In this document: positions 58,001 through 64,000 of the stretch, one piece after another
Numbering within the stretch: the first letter of the stretch is position 1
How the letters are laid out: every line of letters starts with the position of its first letter
Assembly (NCBI RefSeq): GCF_051106095.1
Contig: NC_135793.1
Span: 2,709,501 to 2,773,500 of the forward strand
Direction: 5' to 3'
DNA from: Pogona vitticeps
Lineage: Eukaryota > Chordata > Lepidosauria > Squamata > Agamidae
Length of the DNA stretch: 64,000 nucleotides
Notes under the pieces: model-generated
The model's database searches: none
What the model was told of the DNA's origin: nothing
The model's input: only the letters and a program-made list of their open reading frames with translations
Program-made: the position numbers and the translations under genes

Positions 58001-59602
58001 AGTGGGGGAGAAAGAGACTTAGCTGCCGAGTTGTTCTCATTGTTTCCCTTTTATAACATAAAATTAGCACAGCATGAAAACAGAAGGGTTAAAAAAGGGG
58101 GGAAAGTTAGCAATTAATTGATAGCCTACACATATACACCGTCTGTCCTAGTGTGCAGAAAGCATCTGGAATGGCTTAATTGTGTGAGCAAGTCCTGCTG
58201 AATCTTCAGCAAGCTGAGACAGATCTCAGTTAATTGTCGTTCATCGATTTAAAAAAACCACAACTGTCCCATCAGCTGACATCCTAATAGGCTGCAGCAA
58301 AAAAGAAATGAATTTAGAAGCAGGACTGTTCCATGAATCCTGTTTAAAGATGACATTCCTGAACACTCCTAACTCAACTGCAGGAGTGGCCGGAAACAGA
58401 GGACCAAGATTGCACACACACACACACACGTGCACCTTAAATTCAAGACACCAAAACCAACTGGGCTGGATGAGGAACCTTCCTTCCACCCTTGATAAGA
58501 GTCAAAGCAGCATCCACGGCCCAAGAAGGCAACAGGAACTCATAACTCAGCTTTGCCCACCAAACCCTTTCTAGCTGCTCTCGAGTATCAGCCACCAGAG
58601 AAATCGAATTAATGATAGCACCGACCTTGTGTAGGTGTTACTGATGGCAACCCTTCCAGAAAGGATTCAGAAGAGAGGGGCGAGAGACACACGGATTTGA
58701 TTTAAATCACCTCGATTTAAATCCCCCAAATTGGATTTTTTTTGACAATTTAAATAAAAGAATTGATTTTTTAAAAAATTAAATCATCAAGAAATCCAAG
58801 TTTTAAAATTTAAATTGTGATTTAAACTGATTTTAAAAAATTAATTTTTATTCACCCTGGATACACAGCATGCTAACTCATCTATTCCACTGAAAAATGA
58901 TCAGTTCTCTGCTCTCCCCCCCCCCCACCCCCAGCCTTTTTTCAGTTTGCACCGAGTCTTTTTAGACTCTAACCTCCGTGTATAAGGCTGCCTTGTGTAA
59001 ACTGACTGCACACAAGCCTCTTCGGGACCCATTCTGGCTGAGTGGGACAAAAAAATGCATAAAATAAACATTAAAATGAAATAAAGCGCAGGCTACGTGT
59101 GTTTCAAAAGGCGATGATGGCACTGCGGAATCAAGAGGAGAGGCTTTGAACAGCAGCTGCCAAGGAGCAAGCGGCGGAGAAAACAACATTGTCTTCAAAG
59201 CCTCATTTGTGAGCTCTCTTAATGAAGCCGGCAGATCACTGCTGGGAAGAGGGTACTGGATAATTAATCAAATCCACAAGGGTTCTTGTTAGGTCCTAAT
59301 GCTCATGATGTGACTATTGATATATCGCACAAATGCATCCTTGTGTTCTAATGAGCGTCAGACAGTTAAATGGGGTGTACAGAGACACGAACTCGGTACA
59401 GCCCTCCTGGTTCATCAGAGGTCCCCTGGGGTGGGGTGGGGGGGACAGGCAGCTGGCTCATCCGGCGCTGTGCCCTTACCCATGTCTCCTTTCGGACTTC
59501 AGCGGAAGCATCTACGTAGATCAGATGGGTGGCCGTCAAGTAGAGCGTTCCATTTGCTGGCTTTCTGTGCGTATAACGATCCAGGAGCTTGACGTTTTCT
59601 AC
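42721..59602 (-). CDS. MTMR8: myotubularin-related protein 8 (exons 2-14; 5' end outside window)
   Basis: Phosphoinositide 3-phosphatase acting on PI(3)P and PI(3,5)P2, known to pair with the inactive MTMR9. Thirteen exons with GT-AG sites and exactly matching phases give 630 residues; only the first about 8 (human MDHITVPK) are missing. Order: PH-GRAM domain (exons 2-4), myotubularin phosphatase domain (exons 5-12) with catalytic CSDGWDR in exon 9 (CX5R; Cys near residue 338, as in human), and a C-terminal tail. Closely human-like strings include NAMANRAAGKGYEN, GIENIHVMRSSLQKLLE, DPFYRTFKG and FWCGMYNRFDKG. MTMR8 is chosen over MTMR6/7 by sequence and synteny. The tail differs from human and is shorter. 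No frame break was seen. Coordinates span introns. Confidence 0.96.
43708..43834 (-). CDS. MTMR8: MTMR8 exon 13
   Basis: Codes (Q)FWCGMYNRFDKGMHPKQCVL then ENVELEDAAGELEN-like coiled-coil sequence. Acceptor CTCCTTGAG, donor AAAT then GTGAGT. The glutamate-rich stretch corresponds to the start of the MTMR6/7/8 coiled coil. Confidence 0.93.
44632..44760 (-). CDS. MTMR8: MTMR8 exon 12
   Basis: Codes KIFEKTHSLWPFLLQKKQEF and RNPLYKGFTAYKELRPNTLP. Acceptor CACCTGGCAG, donor TTCCA then GTAAGT. Human has VYEKTHSVWPFLVQRKPDFR at this place. Confidence 0.94.
45227..45427 (-). CDS. MTMR8: MTMR8 exon 11
   Basis: Codes (R)CGHLEGDPKEVSPVFTQFI through DHVYSCQFGNFLGTCHKDRE, in the phosphatase domain. Acceptor CTTGCCTCCGCAG, donor CTAAA then GTGAGT. 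Confidence 0.95.
45664..46022 (+). repeat. Sauria-type SINE interrupted by a hairpin MITE
   Basis: Head CTGCAGAGCCTGAGGTCCGG, body GAGAAGAGCCAGCCTGGGTG and GCCTTGGGCAAGCTGCATAG, then the MITE, then tail AGAAACCCTGGAAAAGGGTC and CTTGACAGCACACA. The tail matches the Bov-B-like end of the intact copy at 52974-53202. In MTMR8 intron 10, inverse to the gene. Confidence 0.8.
45787..45925. mobile_element. hairpin MITE nested in a SINE
   Basis: GGTTCTCAACCTGGGGTCAC, CGCAACTCCCAGAAATCCTG and the inverted CTTCTGGGAGTTGAAGTTCA, GGTGGGGAACCACT. Same family as 11593-11735. It splits the SINE, so it is younger than the SINE. Confidence 0.8.
46138..46187 (-). CDS. MTMR8: MTMR8 exon 10 (50 nt)
   Basis: Codes VLIEKEWIAMGHKFSH plus two bases, matching human ILIEKEWISMGHKFSQ. 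Acceptor TTGACCATTACAG, donor CACACAG then GTAAAA. Confidence 0.95.
46790..46835. repeat. fragment of an ACTCCCAG-type hairpin repeat
   Basis: GATGATGGGAGCTGTAGTCC is the inverse arm phrase of the hairpin repeats in this window. Only one arm is clear. Confidence 0.35.
48462..48587 (-). CDS. MTMR8: MTMR8 exon 9 (catalytic site)
   Basis: Codes AVKDEKASVLVHCSDGWDRT then AQVCSVACLLLDPFYRTFKG and FM. CSDGWDR is the intact CX5R phosphatase signature, so the enzyme should be active. Acceptor CCGTTCTCCAG, donor TTCATG then GTAAGA. Confidence 0.97.
49260..49369 (-). CDS. MTMR8: MTMR8 exon 8
   Basis: Codes (V)CEMRYLSMSDFLTGLENSG then WLRHIKAIMDAGVFLAK. Acceptor TGTCCCTCCAG, donor GCAAAG then GTAAAG. 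Human: VCELKTPTMSEFLSGLESSG. Confidence 0.95.
49556..49815 (-). repeat. full-length tRNA-derived SINE, reverse
   Basis: Minus strand: GAGCCTCGTGGCACAGTGGT, CTGCAGCCAAAACTGCTCAC, GGGGTTCAATCCCAGG (B-box), CAAGGTTGACTCAGCCTTCC, a short (GT)n, then TTGTAAACTGCCCAGAGAGT and GGGGCGGTATATAAGCAGCA. Same family as 26866-27130. It lies in MTMR8 intron 7, same strand as the gene. Confidence 0.85.
49950..50409 (+). mobile_element. CR1 LINE 3' end abutting MTMR8 exon 7
   Basis: AAGTTCAGAGGAGGGCAACC, GCAGGATCTGTTCTCGGTCA, AGGCTGAACATCAGGAAAAA and the terminal CCCAACTCTATCACTCTAGG and ATTCTATGA. It ends about 22 nt from the MTMR8 exon 7 splice donor, in antisense orientation to the gene. Confidence 0.94.
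50432..50564 (-). CDS. MTMR8: MTMR8 exon 7
   Basis: Codes LNAMANRAAGKGYENVDNYD then NIRFKFIGIENIHVMRSSLQ and KLLE plus one base. Nearly identical to human. Acceptor GGTTTTTCCAG, donor GGAAG then GTGCGT, with a CR1 copy immediately beyond. Confidence 0.97.
50738..50853 (+). repeat. tRNA-derived SINE, short form
   Basis: GTTTAGGCATCTGGCTGCGG, GGTTGGGAATTCGATTCCCC and CAGCAATGCAGTTAAGATGA followed by (TGA)n. Head related to that of 52974-53202. Confidence 0.7.
51281..51449. mobile_element. Tigger-like MITE (CAGTARGACCCCC family)
   Basis: TA, then CAGTAGGACCCCCGGTATTT at the left; AGATAAGAGGGCCCTCCTG then TA at the right. Shares termini with the copies at 14681 and 16282. In MTMR8 intron 6. Confidence 0.7.
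51769..51903 (-). CDS. MTMR8: MTMR8 exon 6
   Basis: Codes AAICRCSQPLSGLNTRCLED then EQLLQAIREANPGSPFMYVV and DTRPK. Acceptor CGTGTCTTTCAG, donor CCAAAG then GTACCA. Confidence 0.96.
52974..53202 (+). repeat. full-length Sauria-type SINE
   Basis: Head GAGAGCTCCATGGTTTAGGT, B-box GGGAGTTCGATTCCCCTTTG, body GAAGAGCCAGCCTGGGTAGC, tail GAAAAGGGTCACCATAAGTC and GACTTAACAGCACATGATGA. The tail matches the Bov-B-like end of squamate SINEs. In MTMR8 intron 5. Confidence 0.85.
53847..53975 (-). CDS. MTMR8: MTMR8 exon 5
   Basis: Codes VCNTYSPELVVPKAATKAMV then LGSSKFRSRGRIPALSYFSR and ENN. Acceptor TTTCACCTCCTAG, donor AACAAT then GTTAGT. Human: CSTYPPEIVVPKSVTLGTVV. Confidence 0.96.
54447..54604 (-). 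CDS. MTMR8: MTMR8 exon 4
   Basis: Codes (G)KPEELYAFSYNPKMPKDHR then EMGWKLIEVGVDYQRMGIPN and DYWEFTDANKDYE. Acceptor CTCTTTGCTTTAG, donor TACGAG then GTAAGT. Linker from the PH-GRAM to the phosphatase domain. Confidence 0.96.
55023..55184. mobile_element. fold-back MITE (GATTAGAGATGTAAAATTTC arms)
   Basis: Left arm GATTAGAGATGTAAAATTTC and GCCATATAAAACAGCTTTGG. Right arm CCAAAGCTGTTTTATATGGC and GAAATTTTACATCTCTAATC. The centre has a C-run and T-rich sequence. GATTAGAG recurs just outside the right end (55187). In MTMR8 intron 3. Confidence 0.8.
56804..56936. mobile_element. hairpin MITE (ACTACAACTCCCAGAA family)
   Basis: GGACTACAACTCCCAGAAGC against GATTTCTGGGAGTTGCAGTC, with outer GTGGTTCCCAGTCTTGAGTC against AAAGTTTGGGAACCCC. 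In MTMR8 intron 3. Confidence 0.8.
57312..57474 (-). CDS. MTMR8: MTMR8 exon 3
   Basis: Codes ILHHHIASVEKLPLTASGCP then LLIHCKNFRVVHFTIGQERD and CHEVYTSLLKLSQP plus one base; PH-GRAM domain. Acceptor GTTTTCTGCAG, donor AACCAG then GTATGG. Confidence 0.96.
58700..58860. repeat. AT-rich repeat with ATTTAAAT dyads
   Basis: GATTTGATTTAAATCACCTC, CGATTTAAATCCCCC, AATTTAAATTGTGATTTAAA and TTTTTATTCACCCTGG form multiple short dyads. It resembles a widespread vertebrate AT-rich repeat ending in CACCCTGG. Class unknown to me. Confidence 0.5.
59090..59300. promoter_or_regulatory. candidate conserved intronic element
   Basis: A repeat-free block in MTMR8 intron 2 with a homeobox-like core GGATAATTAATCAAATCC. 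Only composition and motif content suggest function. Confidence 0.2.
59480..59602 (-). CDS. MTMR8: MTMR8 exon 2
   Basis: Codes VENVKLLDRYTHRKPANGTL then YLTATHLIYVDASAEVRKET and W. Human: VENVKLVDRYVSKKPANGIL. Acceptor CCTAACCCGCAG, donor ACATGG then GTAAGG. Exon 1 with the start codon lies beyond the right edge. Confidence 0.96.
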
Positions 59603-59825
59603 CTGCGGGTTAGGAGGGGTGGAAAACAAGGGAAAGGAGAGAGGAAGAATGAATTAGAACAAGTCCTAAAAGATCAGGGATAAATCAGGTCTGCCAAAGC
59701 CACGAAGGGCTCTCTTTGTGCTCCCCAGACAGGGCTGGGCACTCATACGGGGGTCTCCTAGAAGGTAAGCTTCACCAAGCTGTAAATCACACTTGGTTTA
59801 AAAACTCTGAATGTAGTAACATCTT

Positions 59826-59960
59826 TGATTCACCATGCTGAACGCACTTGACCTTGTCTGATTCTGAAAATTTAGCAAGGTCAGGCCTCATTAGAACTTA
59901 AGACAGGAGGAAATACTGCAAATTTCTATGCAAGGCTAAGAGAGGATACCTACAGAAATC
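59826..59960 (+). repeat. 5S rRNA-derived SINE or 5S pseudogene
   Basis: CACCATGCTGAACGCACTTG, ACCTTGTCTGATTCTGAAAA, TTTAGCAAGGTCAGGCCTCA and TTAGAACTTAAGACAGGAGG align in order with 5S rRNA positions from about 15 to 95 (CACCCTGAACACGCCCGATC; TCGTCTGATCTCGGAAGC; TAAGCAGGGTCGGGCCTGG; TTAGTACTTGGATGGGAGA). An A/T-rich (AATGAATA)-like tail follows to about 60020. Too diverged to be a working 5S gene. Confidence 0.65.
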
Positions 59961-61970
59961 CTGCAGAGCTGGGGTAAAATTTTTTTGAATCAATCAATTA
60001 AATAAATGAATGAATAAATGCTCAGCTAGTCATATCAACAAGGTAAGGCAACTTCCTATGCCCCTGACATTCACAGAGTCCATTTTTAGTACAACAGAAA
60101 AGCAGGCAGAAACTCTAGAATCCATAAAATGGTAAAGGACTGAAGGGTTAACGTATTTCTTTGCCCCCTCAGGATGGGTGCAGGTGAAGAAAGCATGTGT
60201 CACGATGTATGTGCCTTCTGTGAGATGTCAATAAAACAGGGAACGAGTGTAAAAGGCACTTCTCACTGGATAGAGCAGAAGCAGGAAGAGTAAATCTGAA
60301 GTCCTTCCTTGCCTGATTACTGTTCTTTCCTGCCGTGTTTGATTTTCTTATCTAGATTACTCAGTTAAAAGGCAAGGAGGTGGAAGCAAAAAAAAAAAAA
60401 AAAAAACATATTTGAGTTTTCTTTCCTTGAGATTCATTCTGGTGTTGAAGGTAAAGAGATACGAATTTTTAGAAGCGGCTAATACTTTCAAATAAAGCAG
60501 TAGCTTTTTAAAAAAAAGTATTTTCATGTCATTGGAAGATAATGTTTAGTACTGGACTGAAAGACACTCACAAACATTCTCTGGGTTTCAAAACTCAAGG
60601 GTCCGCAGACGTTATCCTTGGCAGAATGCTATTGAATCTCCATTCTGGGGTTGTGGATTTGGTGGCTGTGCTAAAGACCACGTTCAGGGAGCACATTTTC
60701 GTTTGGCTAATGAAACAGAAGGGCAGAGGGACCCAATGACAAAACGGGCTAGAAGCAAAGCATTTTCTTCATCAGCCTGAGCATTCAGCAAAAGGTTTGG
60801 GAGAAGCAGGAGGGCAATCAAAGCAGAGAAACAGGAAATGGGTGCTTGAAGAAATGAAGGGGGCCACGGCGCTAAGGGCAACCCTAAGATTTATAGATGT
60901 AGAAAACAGGGGGAGTTGAAAAGACGGGAAAAATAACACATCAAACTGTTTAAATAACTCAACTATGGAACTTCTTGGCTAACCAGATTAATATATGAAA
61001 TACATTTAATACTTGAAAACGGCTGAATACATGTGAAGTATTATAAAAATATCCAAATAAGTAACTACTTATTGGGGGGGGGGAGACAAAATCAAGTCCA
61101 GCAATCGGGATCCTCATCGTACAAAGGCTGAGAGATGCGTCATCAACAGAGATGGCTCGCAGCAGGATTAAAGCATCAAACAACCTTAACCACTGTGCGT
61201 TCTGTGGCTGCGCCTGGGATCAGACAAAACCAACATTCACATCAGGGAAGGGTCAGTCTGAATAAAACTCCCCTGCAAGCAAATATGAATGTCACTTGTT
61301 CAGAAAGAACAACCACTTCCATCTCGGTTAGAGACCTGTGCAAGGTCTATTCTATGTGAGTTTTCTCCTAACGGTCTTAAAACGCATGCCTGCAGGAAGG
61401 GAGGGGGAAACAATGAGACAACCTGCCAACTTTTTATTAGGACCTTTGCAAGCGTTTATTTTAAAAGTCAAACCTCTTTTGCACAGCGGGGAGGAGAAAT
61501 ACTGGGAAATGAACAAAACTGTTAAGAATACACCGAAGCCTCTTTAACACAGCCATTCTCAGTGGGGCCATATCTGAAAGGGGCCCCAGACTGAAAATTT
61601 TTCTATTTTGCTTTTCTATCCAGCTGTCTGTGCTGTATCCTTGTTTAACTCTGTTAAACTGTTTAACGTTCGTGGGCTCTGGAACCCACGAAAAGCTCCC
61701 AAAAGCACCATGGCCAAAAATAAAAAGTTGAGTTTAACTGAACCCAGACTCCAGTCCATTGACTCTATTTTAACCACTGCTAGGCTGAACCACTTTTGGG
61801 TCAGGGCAGGACTTGAAACAGGTTGAAAGTGCCAGAACTGTACGAGTGTGTTCAAAATTCAACACTTAACTTCTTCAAAAAAAAATGATTGAATTTCCTA
61901 TGGTTTTCTGCCAAACTTGAATCAATTTTTTAAAAAAATGCACAGGTGGCCCCTTACCCAAAACCACAAA

Positions 61971-62093
61971 CTCCAGAACGGTGTTTCCCTGGACTGCAAC
62001 GTCCAGAAATCTTGGCCAGCACAGCTGGTGGTGAAAGCATCTGGGAGTTTTAGTCCAAGAACATCTGGGGGAACCCAAGGTTGGGAGCCATTG
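61971..62093. mobile_element. hairpin MITE (ACTCCCAGAA family), worn
   Basis: GGACTGCAACGTCCAGAAAT and CTTGGCCAGCACAGCTGGTG, then CATCTGGGAGTTTTAGTCCA and AACCCAAGGTTGGGAGCC. Same internal spacer (GGCCAGCACAG) as other family members. Confidence 0.75.
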
Positions 62094-63504
62094 CTATAGA
62101 CCAAATTTTGGAAAAAGCTACTGCAAACCTTCCAAAAGGCAGCTTATCTCTGATCCACTCCCCACGCTCCCCAGTCCTTTTATAAGAAACTTTTTAATCC
62201 AGAGATGCCCTTCTTGATTCTTTGAACCAAGCTATGGGCTATCTATGCCCTTTTTCATACCCTGGCTTTAATAGCTAACACATTCCAGCAAGGTTCATAA
62301 ACTGCATTTCTTCCTGCATTTAATTATGCCTAAGCAGACCTTCCACTTTTCTCTGGCAAGCCCAGTTACTCTGGGTCATTTCCACTGCAGGAAAGTTTGC
62401 AAAGATTCCTAGAGGCGAAACATTTTAGTGCAGTATCAGTTTCCATTTATTTTGAATATACAAATCCTCACAGTTATACTTTGGCAAATGCTTCCCACAC
62501 TGAAACTGCCACAAAAGTATCCCTTATTCCATCAACATAGTATTTCTGAATATAGGTGCAACCATCCATTCATACAATATTTACACCATAACAGAGAGAC
62601 ATTTACTCTCAGTGCTGAGTTCTTGTTGCAACACCAGAAGGACACACAACGGCCAATGTACAAACCGTGACTTTGAAAATTTCTGTGCTTGTCCAATTTT
62701 TGAACCATCTTGACTTACAAAAAATGCTGGACAGCATGAAAGCTCATGCTACTTCCAGCACATTTTGGGAAAGGCACAGACATTAAAGACAGACAACCCA
62801 TGATTAGAAGAGGGAATTCCTTAACTGATGGAAAGTGTCTGAGTGCACAGCAGGAGTTTTTCTCATCTCTTATAATGAGCAAGTTCTGTAATTGGAATGT
62901 GATTTCTCACACACCAAAGTTTGTGCGAATTATCGCTCAACACTAATGCACTTCTTAAGACTACCTGCAACATCTAATCTTTACTTAATGGTGCTGATAA
63001 AATGGAATGAACTCAACTCTGAATTTCGTGCATACACATTTACCTCTGAAATTTGCTTTAAAAACCCCTTTTCAGGGGTTACAATATCGCACAGCAGAAA
63101 ATACATGATTATAACATCTGTAAGATGCCTGGCCATGATCTATTCTCTACAGTAGAAAGTAGTTTTCAGAGACTAGACCTCAGAATACCCACTTGGTGTG
63201 AATAATGCCAAGGCTGTTGGAAATTTAGTGCAAGGGGGAGTGTAAGCTTAGAGGTTCAACTAAATCTTGGGAGTGAGAGAGAAACCAGTCAGCCACTGGA
63301 GTTATTCAAAAATCTTTGGTTACCAGTTTGAAACAATTGCCAATAGTTGCTCAAATTTGCTTCCTAGAAATCCAAAACTCAGTACTCAGTTATTTCGTAA
63401 AAATGTCATCTCGCCCACAAATTTTCAGGATGATTCCTAATGTTTAGGCTTGGCCCCTTTTTGTCCAGCTCCATCAATGCTGAGAAATACAAAGTATAAT
63501 GAAC

Positions 63505-63640
63505 AGCATACATATTGCACTGATATTTGTACTTAGGTTTTTGGTTTAAAATGATATCCATTATATAATGCCAGTCAATGTTTTTATAATTTTGATTGAC
63601 TGTGCCTGGTATTTTTGAATAACAACAATCACAATAATAA
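63505..63640 (+). mobile_element. R4-type LINE 3' terminus
   Basis: GTACTTAGGTTTTTGGTTTA, AAAATGATATCCATTATATA and GACTGTGCCTGGTATTTTTG then AATAACAACAATCACAATAA. This matches, in order, the reverse complement of 6895-6980 of the R4 copy. It runs straight into the CR1 at 63650. Confidence 0.65.
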
Positions 63641-63645
63641 TATAA

Positions 63646-64000
<355 letters not shown>

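Noticed and set aside
60388-60406. Poly(A) run as a processed pseudogene tail
   Set aside because: No coding-like or repeat-like sequence was recognised upstream of it.

Overview
Window type: a vertebrate nuclear genome segment, most likely from a squamate reptile (lizard or snake). The species inference rests on repeats read by eye: Bov-B LINE 3' ends, many CR1 LINE 3' ends, tRNA-derived SINEs of the Sauria type with Bov-B-like tails, R4-type LINE ends and a Penelope-like element. Three protein-coding genes are supported, all on the minus strand: AMER1, ASB12 and MTMR8. The same neighbours lie together on human Xq11.2, so this is an old conserved block.

Layout. 1-14 kb: no gene found; mostly repeats and unique non-coding DNA (SINEs, Bov-B, R4, Penelope-like, CR1, MITEs, and a large GGAA/GCAA microsatellite at 12.2-12.7 kb). 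14-26 kb: AMER1, with its whole 1094-residue reading frame in one exon (18009-21293), a likely long 3' UTR to its left, and a CpG island with a probable non-coding first exon at about 24.7-25.9 kb. 26-36.5 kb: ASB12 (two coding exons, 29580-32097) and two CpG-rich blocks at 34.9-36.5 kb that may hold its first exon. 36.6-42.7 kb: repeats, hairpins and perhaps MTMR8 3' UTR. 42.7-59.6 kb: thirteen MTMR8 coding exons (human exons 2-14 by homology), each with GT-AG splice sites and a continuous frame. 59.6-64 kb: MTMR8 intron 1 and repeats; coding exon 1 (about 8 residues) lies outside the window.

Roles: AMER1 is a plasma-membrane scaffold that tunes Wnt/beta-catenin signalling. ASB12 is an ankyrin-SOCS substrate adaptor for cullin-5 ubiquitin ligases. 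MTMR8 is a phosphoinositide 3-phosphatase. Nothing suggests that they work as one pathway; they share position, not function.

No CRISPR array, operon, clear LTR retrovirus or convincing new biological system was found. The most useful leads are a predicted AMER1 upstream ORF ending one base before the main start codon, two long fold-back elements, a near-perfect 38-bp palindrome, a 5S-rRNA-like SINE, and retroelement insertions tight against splice donors. Everything was read by eye without alignment tools; repeat boundaries are approximate.
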